NCBI GenBank assembly: GCA_020026395.1
Contig: JAHHQM010000001.1
Coordinates: 124,001-188,000, forward strand
Source of the DNA: Alistipes sp.
Lineage (GTDB): Bacteria > Bacteroidota > Bacteroidia > Bacteroidales > Rikenellaceae
Direction: 5' to 3'
Length of the DNA: 64,000 nucleotides
A program made the position numbers and the translations under genes. Positions 41,301 to 49,421 of the stretch are shown in pieces (position 1 is the stretch's first letter; every line of letters starts with the position of its first letter). Under the pieces are notes generated by a model. The model was not told where the DNA came from. It worked only from the letters and a program-made list of their open reading frames with translations, and did not search any database.

Positions 41301-41483
41301 GTAAGCTATGTGATCAACACGATCGACATCAACCAGCACAACACCCGTCTGGACGGTTATGAGATCCGCCGCACGGCTGTGGAGAACAACCTGCCCGTAT
41401 TCACCGCTCTGGAGACGGTCAAGGTACTGCTGGATGTTCTGGAGGAGATCACGCTGCGCGTATCGACCATCGACGCCGAGTAA
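38301..41483 (+). CDS. carB: Carbamoyl-phosphate synthase large subunit
   Basis: A 1060-residue CarB of normal length with two ATP-grasp halves (about 1-400 carboxyphosphate, 550-930 carbamoyl phosphate), the oligomerisation domain between them and an MGS-like allosteric domain at the end. The two halves each begin with a matching motif (VMVIGSGPIVIGQAAEFDY and IIVLGSGPIRIGQGVEFDY). It makes carbamoyl phosphate from bicarbonate, ammonia and two ATP. It overlaps carA, so the two are translationally coupled; its MGS domain makes UMP control possible. Confidence 0.97.
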   Translation: MPKRTDIKKVMVIGSGPIVIGQAAEFDYAGTQACLALREEGYEVVLVNSNPATIMTDTHIADKVYMEPLTLEYVAKIIRYERPDAIVPSLGGQTGLNLAVQLAKKGILEECQVEILGTSFDSIERAEDRELFKELCQKLGEPVLPSQIATTIDEGAEVAARIGYPVVLRPAFTLGGTGGGFVDDEQELREMMRNALFLSPVHQVLIEKSIKGYKEIEFEVMRDCNDTAIAICSMENVDPVGIHTGDSIVVAPSQTLTAREYNMLRDSALKLIRELKIEGGCNVQFALDPLSFKYYLIEVNPRVSRSSALASKASGFPIARVSAKIAVGLTLDEIRIANTPACFEPSLDYVVTKVARFPFDKFSDASNKLGTQMKATGEVMSIGRTIEESLLKAVRSLETGVCHIYHKKFDKWTSEELLEYIKEGSDDRLYAIAQLIRQGIDLVLIYDRTKIDMFFLEKIKNIIEFEQVIKAHPMDHDTLYEAKRMGFSDKFIGKLWGKSEHDMFLVRKEMNIFPVYKMIDTCAGEFGGYVPYFYSTYEQENESVASDKEKIIVLGSGPIRIGQGVEFDYSTVHAIWSIREAGYEAIIINNNPETVSTDFTTGDKLYFEPLMVEDVMNVVHHEKPKAVVVSLGGQTAINLAEPLSALGVPIIGTDTEAIRNAEDRGCFEKIMEELGIPQPEAEAVTDLEAGVRAAARIGYPVLVRPSYVLGGRAMQIVSNEDRLRHYLQTAVELNEDSPVLVDRYIMGRELEVDAICDGKDVFIPGIMEHVERTGIHSGDSISVYPTFSVSQAAKDKIIDYTKRLGLRIGIVGLYNIQFILDKNDEVYVIEVNPRSSRTVPFLSKSTGVQMAHIATQVILGKSLRELGITEIYGKEKKRWYVKAPAFSFSKIRGMDSYLSPEMKSTGEAIGYDDKLTRALYKALQATGMNVSNYGTIVVTIADADKPAALPLVKRFYDLGFNIEATTGTAKFLREHGIRTRTRLKLSEGSNEIIESLRQGHVSYVINTIDINQHNTRLDGYEIRRTAVENNLPVFTALETVKVLLDVLEEITLRVSTIDAE

Positions 41484-41551
41484 AACCAATAGATAACGGT
41501 CTGAGGGACGTCCCACACAAGGGGCGTCCCTTGTCCGGAAAAAAACAAGAG

Positions 41552-42292
41552 ATGTACAAAAAAGGAATATATCGCATTTTGGACAATGAGCCCCTCACCG
41601 CGTCGGTGTGGCGGATGCGTCTGGAGGGAGATACGCAATGGATCACCCGTCCGGGACAGTTCGTGAACATTGCCATCGAGGGACTGTATCTGCGCCGTCC
41701 GATTTCGGTGTCGGATTACGACGAGCACACGCTGACCTTGATTTATAAGGTGGTGGGCGAGGGTACCCGACGCATGAGCACGATGGGAAAAGGTACCGAG
41801 CTCGATCTGCTGACGGGGCTCGGTAACGGATTCTCGGTGGATGTCCCGTCGCAAAAGCCGCTCTTGGTAGGTGGTGGTGTCGGCGTGCCTCCGCTGTATA
41901 ATCTGGCACGAAAACTCCTGGCTCAAGGTAAGAAGGTGAAGGTTGTACTCGGTTTTAACACTTCGGAGGAGATCTTCTACGAGAAGGAGTTCCGCGCGTT
42001 GGGTTGTGAGGTGTATGTCGCCACGGCCGACGGTTCGCACGGGGTGCGTGGTTTTGTCACCACGGTCATCAAGGAGAGCGGAATCGACTTTGACTACTTC
42101 TACGCCTGCGGCCCGCTGCCGATGCTCCGTGCACTGTACGATGCCGTGGAGCAGGACGGTGAAATGTCGTTCGAGGAGCGCATGGGATGCGGCTTCGGTG
42201 CCTGCATGGGTTGCTCGTGTGAAACCAAATACGGCGCAAAACGTATTTGTAAAGACGGACCTGTATTGAAAAAGGAGGAAATCGTATGGTAG
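41552..42292 (+). CDS. pyrK: Dihydroorotate dehydrogenase electron-transfer subunit
   Basis: A 246-residue flavoprotein of the ferredoxin-reductase fold. RPISVSDYD binds FAD, VGGGVGVPPLYNLARKL binds the dinucleotide, and the cysteines of GCGFGACMGCSCETK plus a later RIC hold a [2Fe-2S] cluster. It passes electrons from the class 1B PyrD to NAD+. I begin it at ATG 41552 rather than an upstream TTG. It overlaps pyrD by 7 bp. Confidence 0.93.
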   Translation: MYKKGIYRILDNEPLTASVWRMRLEGDTQWITRPGQFVNIAIEGLYLRRPISVSDYDEHTLTLIYKVVGEGTRRMSTMGKGTELDLLTGLGNGFSVDVPSQKPLLVGGGVGVPPLYNLARKLLAQGKKVKVVLGFNTSEEIFYEKEFRALGCEVYVATADGSHGVRGFVTTVIKESGIDFDYFYACGPLPMLRALYDAVEQDGEMSFEERMGCGFGACMGCSCETKYGAKRICKDGPVLKKEEIVW

Positions 42293-43197
42293 ATACTAAA
42301 GTTGTTTTGAGCGGTCTGACGCTGGACAATCCCGTCATTCCCGCCAGCGGAACATTCGGTTTCGGACAGGAATTCGCCGAATTTTACGACATCAACATCC
42401 TCGGTTCGTTCTCGTTCAAGGGAACGACGCGCGACGCACGTTTCGGTAACCCGACGCCGCGTATCGCCGAGTGCCGCGAGGGTATGATCAATGCCGTGGG
42501 TTTGCAGAATCCGGGTGTGGATCATGTCATCGCCCACGAACTGCCCGCCCTGAAGAAAATCTTCCACAAACCCGTCATCGCCAATATTTCGGGTTTCTCG
42601 ATCGACGACTACGCCTATTCGTGCGAGAAGATCGACAAGGAGGAACAGGTCGGATTGATCGAGGTGAATATTTCGTGCCCCAACGTGCGTCACGGCGGTA
42701 TGTCGTTCGGCACACAGCCCGAAATGGCCGCCGAGGTGACCCGTGCCGTGAAGCAGGTGACCACGAAACCCGTCTATATGAAACTCTCGCCCAACGTGAC
42801 CGACATCGTGGCCATCGCCCGCGCCTGCGAAGAGGCCGGTGCCGACGGTATCTGCCTGATCAACACGATGCTGGGCATGCGAATCGACACGATGCGCCGT
42901 AAACCCGTCATCGCCAACAAGATGGGCGGATTTTCGGGTGCGGCAATCTTCCCCGTGGCCGTGCGTATGGTCTATCAGGTGGCACAGGCCTGCAAGATCC
43001 CCGTCATCGGATGCGGCGGTGTGCAGACGGCACACGACGTCATCGAGATGATGATGGCCGGAGCCACGGCCGTCGAGGTGGGTGCGGCCAATCTGGTCAA
43101 TCCCTACGCCTGCAAGGAGATCATCGAGGCGCTTCCCGCCGAGATGGAACGCCTCCACATCGAAAAGTTAAGCGATATTATCGGAATTGTAAAATAA
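42286..43197 (+). CDS. pyrD: Dihydroorotate dehydrogenase, class 1B catalytic subunit
   Basis: A 303-residue TIM-barrel flavoenzyme. PASGTFGFGQEF, the FMN-site FSFKGTTRDARFGNPTPR, AVGLQNPG and VNISCPNV (with the catalytic Cys of class 1B) all appear in order, and GAVQ-type phosphate binding is in CGGVQTAHDV. It oxidises dihydroorotate to orotate together with PyrK, encoded just upstream with overlap. Confidence 0.95.
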   Translation: MVDTKVVLSGLTLDNPVIPASGTFGFGQEFAEFYDINILGSFSFKGTTRDARFGNPTPRIAECREGMINAVGLQNPGVDHVIAHELPALKKIFHKPVIANISGFSIDDYAYSCEKIDKEEQVGLIEVNISCPNVRHGGMSFGTQPEMAAEVTRAVKQVTTKPVYMKLSPNVTDIVAIARACEEAGADGICLINTMLGMRIDTMRRKPVIANKMGGFSGAAIFPVAVRMVYQVAQACKIPVIGCGGVQTAHDVIEMMMAGATAVEVGAANLVNPYACKEIIEALPAEMERLHIEKLSDIIGIVK

Positions 43198-43211
43198 GAA
43201 ACCCTCATAAG

Positions 43212-43925
43212 ATGAAAACACGTGATGTAATCATAGCCTGTGACTTTAAGTCGGCTGAAGACACTTTTGCGTTCCTCGACAAGTTCAACGAGGAGAAGCG
43301 CAAGCCTTTTTTGAAGATCGGTATGGAGCTCTACTATGCCGGAGGTCCTTCGATCGTGCGCGAGATCAAACGCAGAGGACACCGCATCTTTCTGGATCTG
43401 AAGTTGCACGACATTCCCAATACGGTACGCAAGGCCATGGCCGTGCTGTCGAACCTGGATGTCGATATGTGTAACGTCCATGCTGCGGGAACCATCGAGA
43501 TGATGCGTGCCGCCAAGGAAGGTCTGACGCGTGCCGACGGCAGCCGTCCGTTGCTGATTGCCGTGACGCAGCTCACCTCGACAAGCGAGGAGCGTATGCA
43601 GAACGAACTTTTGATCAACGCCTCGATCAACGATACGATCGTGAAATATGCCCGCAACACGAAGGAGGCAGGTCTGGACGGCGTAGTTTGCTCGCCGCTG
43701 GAGGCCGGTATGGTCCATGAGGCTTGCGGTGAGGACTTCCTGACGATCACCCCCGGTGTGCGTTTCGCCGACGGTCAGGTGGGCGATCAGGTACGTGTCA
43801 CCACGCCCGCCCGTGCGCGTGAGATCGGTTCGGACTTCATCGTCGTAGGCCGCCCCGTGACGCAGGCCGAAGATCCCGTGGCCGCTTACCGCCGCTGCGT
43901 GAAAGAATTTTGCGGAGAAGAATAA
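43212..43925 (+). CDS. pyrF: Orotidine 5'-phosphate decarboxylase
   Basis: A 237-residue protein. The catalytic array is in FLDLKLHDIPNTV, and TPGVRFADGQVGDQVRV with VVGRPVTQAEDP forms the phosphate-binding end. It makes UMP from OMP. The start ATG 43212 gives the family N-terminus (DVIIACDFKSAEDT). 14 bp after pyrD. Confidence 0.95.
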   Translation: MKTRDVIIACDFKSAEDTFAFLDKFNEEKRKPFLKIGMELYYAGGPSIVREIKRRGHRIFLDLKLHDIPNTVRKAMAVLSNLDVDMCNVHAAGTIEMMRAAKEGLTRADGSRPLLIAVTQLTSTSEERMQNELLINASINDTIVKYARNTKEAGLDGVVCSPLEAGMVHEACGEDFLTITPGVRFADGQVGDQVRVTTPARAREIGSDFIVVGRPVTQAEDPVAAYRRCVKEFCGEE

Positions 43926-43952
43926 AAAATCCCTTTAAAACACATTTGAACT

Positions 43953-44585
43953 ATGGAAAAGCAGATTGCTAAAGATTTATTGTCGATCGGTGCCGTTTTC
44001 TTGCGTCCCGAAGAGCCGTTCACTTGGGCAAGCGGTATCAAAAGCCCGATTTATTGCGACAACCGTCTGACGCTGACGGCCGTTGAGGTACGTAAGCACG
44101 TCGAGGCTGGTCTGGCCGAGATCGTCCGCACGAAATTCCCCGAGGCCGAGGTCTTGATGGGTACTTCGACGGCAGGTATCGCTCACGCCGCCATCACGGC
44201 AACGATCCTCGACATGCCGATGGGCTATGTCCGTTCGGGCAATAAGGATCACGGCCGTCAGAACCGTATCGAAGGCAAGTTGGAGAAGGGTCAGAAGGTC
44301 GTTGTGATCGAGGATTTGATCTCGACGGGCGGTTCGTGCATCGAGGTGGTGGATGCCCTGCGCGAGGCCGGTGCCGAGGTGCTGGGTGTGGCTTCGATCT
44401 TCACCTACGGCCTGAAGAAGGGCGTGGAGCGCATGAAGGAGGCCAACGTCATCAACTACAGCCTCTCGAACCTCGACACGCTGGTTGAGGTGGCTGCCGA
44501 AGAGGGCTACATCAAGGTGGAGGACAAAGCCCGCCTGATCCAGTTCCGTAACAATCCTTCGGACGAGAGCTGGATGAAGAAATAA
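43953..44585 (+). CDS. pyrE: Orotate phosphoribosyltransferase
   Basis: A 210-residue type I PRTase. FTWASGIKSPIYCDNR near the N-terminus and the PRPP loop VVVIEDLISTGGSCIEVVDAL are diagnostic. It joins orotate and PRPP to OMP. 27 bp after pyrF and 38 bp before pyrB. Confidence 0.96.
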   Translation: MEKQIAKDLLSIGAVFLRPEEPFTWASGIKSPIYCDNRLTLTAVEVRKHVEAGLAEIVRTKFPEAEVLMGTSTAGIAHAAITATILDMPMGYVRSGNKDHGRQNRIEGKLEKGQKVVVIEDLISTGGSCIEVVDALREAGAEVLGVASIFTYGLKKGVERMKEANVINYSLSNLDTLVEVAAEEGYIKVEDKARLIQFRNNPSDESWMKK

Positions 44586-44623
44586 ACACGGTTAGTTTAG
44601 GTTAATTGAAAAACGAACGAATT

Positions 44624-45709
44624 ATGCGACACTTGATAGATCCGACCGATCTCACCCGCGAGGAGATCGAACAAATTGTAGCCTTGGGCGAGGACATCAT
44701 CGCCCATCGCGAGAAGTACCGCGAGGCGTGCAAGGGTAAGAAACTCGCCACGTTGTTCTACGAGCCTTCGACCCGTACGCGACTGAGCTTCACGGCGGCA
44801 ATGATGGAGTTGGGCGGTGACGTGTTGGGATTCTCGAATGCCAACTCGTCGTCGGTGACCAAGGGCGAGAGCGTGGCCGATACGGTACGCGTGATCAGTT
44901 CCTTTGCCGACATCATCGCCATGCGCCACTTCAAGGAGGGTGCGCCGCTCGTCGCATCGCAATACGCCACGATCCCCGTGATCAATGCCGGTGACGGCAG
45001 TCACGCCCACCCGACGCAGACCCTGACCGACCTTCTTACGATCAAACGCGAGAAGGGTCGTTTCGACCATCTGACCATCGGTTTCTGCGGTGACTTGAAA
45101 TTCGGCCGTACGGTGCACTCGCTGATCAAGGCTTTGTCGCGCTACGAAGGGGTGAACGTCATCCTCATTTCGCCCGAGGAACTGCGCCTTCCCGACTATA
45201 TGTTGCAGGAAATGCAGGCCTACTCGAATCTGACGTTCCGCGAGGTGCGTACCATGGAGGAGGTGATGCCCGAGTTGGATATCCTCTACATGACGCGCGT
45301 TCAGAAGGAGCGTTTCTTGGATGAGGAGGAGTTTGACCGCGTGAAGGACAGCTTCGTACTCGATCCCGAGAAGATGAAGGCTGCCAAGAGCGACATGATC
45401 GTCCTCCACCCGCTACCGCGTGTCAATGAGATCACGCGCGAGGTGGACAAGGATCCCCGTGCGGCTTATTTCCGCCAGGTGGAGAACGGTAAATTCGTAC
45501 GTATGGCGTTGATCCTGACGCTCTTGAAGTATGCCGAGAAGGCACCCGCCGAGGGTGTTGCCCCGCGCTACTCGGAGCCTTTCGAGATCAACCGCCACGT
45601 GTGCCACCACCACAGCTGCATCTCCCAGACGGAGGATGTCGATCAGCTGTTCCGCCGCTCGGAAGACGGTACGTTGCGCTGCGCATATTGCGAAACCCGC
45701 CTGAAGTAG
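44624..45709 (+). CDS. pyrB: Aspartate carbamoyltransferase with PyrI-like zinc tail
   Basis: A 361-residue protein. Residues 1-310 are a normal catalytic chain (FYEPSTRTRLSF at 45-56, HPLPRVNEI at 262-270). The last 45 residues add C327-X4-C332 and C353-X2-C356 in HVCHHHSCIS and RCAYCE, spacing that copies the C-terminal zinc domain of the regulatory subunit PyrI (C-X4-C, C-X2-C). The nucleotide-binding allosteric domain of PyrI is absent and no separate pyrI is in the operon. The start is ATG 44624. Last gene of the operon. Confidence 0.94.
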   Translation: MRHLIDPTDLTREEIEQIVALGEDIIAHREKYREACKGKKLATLFYEPSTRTRLSFTAAMMELGGDVLGFSNANSSSVTKGESVADTVRVISSFADIIAMRHFKEGAPLVASQYATIPVINAGDGSHAHPTQTLTDLLTIKREKGRFDHLTIGFCGDLKFGRTVHSLIKALSRYEGVNVILISPEELRLPDYMLQEMQAYSNLTFREVRTMEEVMPELDILYMTRVQKERFLDEEEFDRVKDSFVLDPEKMKAAKSDMIVLHPLPRVNEITREVDKDPRAAYFRQVENGKFVRMALILTLLKYAEKAPAEGVAPRYSEPFEINRHVCHHHSCISQTEDVDQLFRRSEDGTLRCAYCETRLK

Positions 45710-45735
45710 GAACTCTCCCATTTCGGAATAATCTT

Positions 45736-45786
45736 TTGCCAAAAGAAGTTATGACCTCATTTGTAATCTCTTTTGGCAATTTTTTT
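45736..45786 (+). terminator. Terminator of the pyr operon
   Basis: TTGCCAAAAGA (45736-45746) pairs with TCTTTTGGCAA (45769-45779), with a 22-nt loop and seven T after it. Confidence 0.85.
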
Positions 45787-45820
45787 AAGAAATTCTTCAA
45801 TTTTTTTTAACAAAAGTTAT

Positions 45821-45828
45821 TATCTTTG
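45821..45828 (+). promoter_or_regulatory. -7 box TATCTTTG of the SusC/D operon
   Basis: Perfect consensus but 387 bp before susC, implying a long untranslated leader. No -33 TTTG at the usual distance, so an activator or ECF sigma factor may be needed. Confidence 0.5.
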
Positions 45829-46215
45829 TGGGGTAAAATGGTATAGTGTAGGTTATGCGATCTGATCCGACCGTCGGAAGGTGAAATTTTTCGAACGGGC
45901 GAGTCGCAATGGGCAAGTTTGCGACGAACTGCGATCGGGATCGTATCCGTGGAGTGTGAATGTATGAAAAAACGATGTGTGTCCGTCCAAGAGCAAAATC
46001 TTTGATGGGCGTTGTCGTGTGGATATATGAATAATATTAAATATAAGTATAAAGAAAAAAATAACAACTAAAATTGACTCTATGAAGTAAATCCAAAGTA
46101 AAACTGCCGTGTAAAAAATTTTATATTCCCCTTCGAGGGAATATCGCTACAGCCGGATGGCGTATGATCCGGAAGTCTTCGAAAGGAGGCGAGAAAATTA
46201 ATCTAACTTAGATGT
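45829..46215 (+). other. Long leader region before susC
   Basis: No gene seen. It holds small hairpins, among them ATATTCCC with GGGAATAT (about 46121-46142) and CCGGAT with ATCCGG (about 46154-46173). Long susC leaders in Bacteroides are often targets of antisense RNA or other post-transcriptional control; this is inference here. Confidence 0.5.
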
Positions 46216-49200
46216 ATGAAAATTAAAGACTCTGTAAGAGTGAAATACCTCTTACCTCTTTTCATGATTGCGCTCAGCTTCACGCCGGGGCAGGCGCAGG
46301 CTCATGATGTTCCCGCCGAACAGCAGGTGTCGGAAACCCTCGTGGAGGGCGGAACACAGAATGAAGCTCCCAAGAGCTTGAAAGTAAGTGGTCGCGTAGT
46401 GGACAAGAACGGTGAAGCCGTCATCGGTGCCGCCGTTATGATCAAGGGTACGACCACGGGTACAAGTACGGATATCGACGGTAAATTCGAACTGGACGTG
46501 AAGGACCCCGAAACGGCCATCCTGGAGTTCAGCTACCTGGGTTTCCAGACTCAGGAGGTCAAGGTCGGTACGCGTACCTCGTTTATGATCACGATGGTCG
46601 ATCAGTCGGTGAGTATGGATGCCGTAGTGGTAACCGCACTCGGTATCAAGCGTTCGGAGAAGGCTCTGTCGTACAACGCACAGCAGGTCAAGGCCGACGA
46701 CATCATCGCAAACAAGGATGTTAACTTCGTAAACTCGTTGAACGGTAAGGTTGCCGGTGTCACGATCAACGCTTCTTCGTCGGGTGTCGGCGGTGCGTCG
46801 AAGGTTGTGATGCGTGGTGAGAAATCCATTCTTCAGTCGTCGAACGCCCTGTACGTAATCGACGGTGTGCCTATGTTCACGCCTTCGTCGACGGCAGGTA
46901 TGGAGTTCGATTCGCGCGGTACTTCGGAACCGATCGCCGATATGAACCCCGAGGATATCGAGTCGATGACCGTGCTGAACGGTGCAGCCGCAGCCGCACT
47001 TTACGGTTCGGATGCCGCCAACGGTGCCATCATCATTACTACCAAGAAGGGTAAGGCAGGTACGTTGAGCGTAACCGTATCGAGCAACACCGAGATTTCG
47101 ACTCCGTTCATCATGCCCGAGTTCCAGAACCGTTACGGCACGGGTGATCTTTTGTCGCCCACGCCTCAGCCCACGCGTAGCTGGGGTAAGCTGCTCAACG
47201 AGTCGAACTACCGCGGTTATGATCCCAAGGACGATTACTTCCAAGTGGGTGTGACGGGTACCGAGAGCATCTCGCTGACCGCAGGTAGCGAGAAGAACCA
47301 GACCTATTTCTCGGCCGCAGCCGTTGATTCGCGCGGTATCGTGCCCAACAACAGCTACGATCGTTACAACTTTACGTTCCGCAACACCACCAACTTCCTC
47401 AAGGATAAGATCACGTTGACGGTCGGTGCCAGCTACATCAAGCAGGAGGATCGCAACATGACCAACCAGGGTATCTACAACAACCCGTTGGTCGGTGCTT
47501 ACCTGTTCCCGCGTGGCGACGACTGGGCTGACATCAAGATGTTCGAGCGTTACAACCCCGCCCGTAAGATCTATATGCAGTATTGGCCGATCGGTGATGC
47601 CGGTATGACCATGCAGAACCCTTACTGGATCAACTACCGTAACTTGCGTGAGGGTAACAAGGACCGTTACATGTTCAACGCATCGCTTTCGTATAAGATT
47701 CTCGATTGGTTGACCATTTCGGGTCGTTTGAATGTCGATAACTCCGTATCGGATTACGAAGAGAAGTTCTACGCTTCGACCAACACGCAGCTGACCGAGA
47801 GCTCGAACCGTGGTTTGTACGGTATGAGCCGTGCCAAGGATCGCCAGACCTATGGTGACTTCATGGTGAACATCAACAAGACGTGGGACGACTGGTCGTT
47901 CATGGCCAACATCGGTGCTTCGATCGCCGACATCAAGGCCGACAACATGCGTGTCCGCGGTCCTATCGCCGACGGTTCGGAGAACTTCGGTGACGAGAAG
48001 CCCGGTCTGACGAACTTCTTCGCCATCCAGAACCTGAGCCCCAGCAAGACCGAGAAGATGCAGGAGGGTTGGCGCGAGCAGACCCAGTCGATCTTCGCTT
48101 CGTTTGAGGTGGGTTACAAAGGTACTTACTATCTGACGCTTACGGGTCGTAACGACTGGCCTTCGCAGCTGGCCGGACCGCACTCGAACACCAAGTCATT
48201 CTTCTATCCTTCGGTCGGTGGTTCGATCGTGCTCTCGCAGCTGATCGGCAACATGCCCAAGAACCTCTCGTACATCAAACTCCGCGGTTCGTTCGCATCG
48301 GTGGGTGTTGCTTTCGAGCGTTTCCTGGCGAACCCCCGCTACCAGTGGAGCCAGAAACTCGGACAGTGGACCGAGATGACCAACTACCCGCTCTCGAACC
48401 TCAAACCCGAGCGTACGAAGTCGTGGGAGATCGGTTTGACGATGCGTTTCCTGAAGCACTTCGAGTTGGATGCTACCTATTATAATGCAAAGACCTCGAA
48501 CCAGACCTTCGATCCGGATATCCCCGTATCGGGTTGGTCGAAACTGTACTTGCAGACCGGTTCGGTTCGCAACCGCGGTATCGAGTTGGCGTTGAACTAC
48601 CACAACACCTGGGGCAAGTTCTCGTGGAACTCGTCGTACACCGTATCGTCGAACAGCAACCGCATTACTTCGCTGTCGGATAACGCCGTGAACCCGCAGA
48701 CGGGTGAGAGTCTGAACCTTTCGCTGCTCAACATGGGTGGTCTGGGTGATGCCCGCTTCCTGTTGAAGGAGGGTGGTTCGATGGGTGACCTCTACTCGCT
48801 CGTTGAACTCAAGCGCGACAGCAACAACAACATTCTGATCGACTACGACGGTTCGATTAAGCGCGAAACCATCAAGGATCCCGATAACTACGTGAAACTC
48901 GGCAGCGTGCTGCCCGATGCCAACATGGCTTGGAACAACAGCTTCAAGTATGGCAACTTCAACTTCGGCTTCCTGGTAACGGCTCGTCTGGGCGGTATCG
49001 TATTCTCGCGTACGCAGGCTATTTTGGATGACTTCGGTGTTTCGGAGGCTACGGCAGTTGCCCGCGACAGAGGTTATTCGATGACCCCCGGCGGTGACTT
49101 TATCGCACCGCAGAAGTGGTATGCAGCCATCGGTGGCGGTAACTCGGTTCCCCAGTACTACACCTACTCGGCAACCAACGTCCGTCTGCAGGAGGCTTCG

Positions 49201-49407
49201 ATCGGTTATACGATTCCCCGCAAGGCTTTGCGCGGTGTTTGCGAAATCACCGTATCGCTTGTCGGCCGTAACCTTTGGATGATTTACAATAAGGCTCCGT
49301 TTGATCCCGAAAATGTCGCTTCGACCGGTAACTTCTATCAGGGTATCGACTACTTCATGATGCCCGCCATGCGCAACATTGGTTTCAACGTAAGACTTAA
49401 ATTCTAA
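46216..49407 (+). CDS. SusC-like TonB-dependent glycan importer
   Basis: A 1063-residue outer-membrane protein. Signal peptide (about 1-29), CarboxypepD_reg-like domain (about 55-130, GRVVDKNGEAVIGAAVMIKG), plug domain (about 150-275, with NALYVIDGVPM), then the 22-strand barrel ending in the typical MRNIGFNVRLKF. It imports oligosaccharides with TonB energy and pairs with SusD encoded 14 bp downstream. Its neighbours indicate high-mannose N-glycan as the substrate. No TonB-box extension for an ECF/anti-sigma (STN) domain is present. Confidence 0.95.
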   Translation: MKIKDSVRVKYLLPLFMIALSFTPGQAQAHDVPAEQQVSETLVEGGTQNEAPKSLKVSGRVVDKNGEAVIGAAVMIKGTTTGTSTDIDGKFELDVKDPETAILEFSYLGFQTQEVKVGTRTSFMITMVDQSVSMDAVVVTALGIKRSEKALSYNAQQVKADDIIANKDVNFVNSLNGKVAGVTINASSSGVGGASKVVMRGEKSILQSSNALYVIDGVPMFTPSSTAGMEFDSRGTSEPIADMNPEDIESMTVLNGAAAAALYGSDAANGAIIITTKKGKAGTLSVTVSSNTEISTPFIMPEFQNRYGTGDLLSPTPQPTRSWGKLLNESNYRGYDPKDDYFQVGVTGTESISLTAGSEKNQTYFSAAAVDSRGIVPNNSYDRYNFTFRNTTNFLKDKITLTVGASYIKQEDRNMTNQGIYNNPLVGAYLFPRGDDWADIKMFERYNPARKIYMQYWPIGDAGMTMQNPYWINYRNLREGNKDRYMFNASLSYKILDWLTISGRLNVDNSVSDYEEKFYASTNTQLTESSNRGLYGMSRAKDRQTYGDFMVNINKTWDDWSFMANIGASIADIKADNMRVRGPIADGSENFGDEKPGLTNFFAIQNLSPSKTEKMQEGWREQTQSIFASFEVGYKGTYYLTLTGRNDWPSQLAGPHSNTKSFFYPSVGGSIVLSQLIGNMPKNLSYIKLRGSFASVGVAFERFLANPRYQWSQKLGQWTEMTNYPLSNLKPERTKSWEIGLTMRFLKHFELDATYYNAKTSNQTFDPDIPVSGWSKLYLQTGSVRNRGIELALNYHNTWGKFSWNSSYTVSSNSNRITSLSDNAVNPQTGESLNLSLLNMGGLGDARFLLKEGGSMGDLYSLVELKRDSNNNILIDYDGSIKRETIKDPDNYVKLGSVLPDANMAWNNSFKYGNFNFGFLVTARLGGIVFSRTQAILDDFGVSEATAVARDRGYSMTPGGDFIAPQKWYAAIGGGNSVPQYYTYSATNVRLQEASIGYTIPRKALRGVCEITVSLVGRNLWMIYNKAPFDPENVASTGNFYQGIDYFMMPAMRNIGFNVRLKF

Positions 49408-49421
49408 AAGCATCTAAAACT

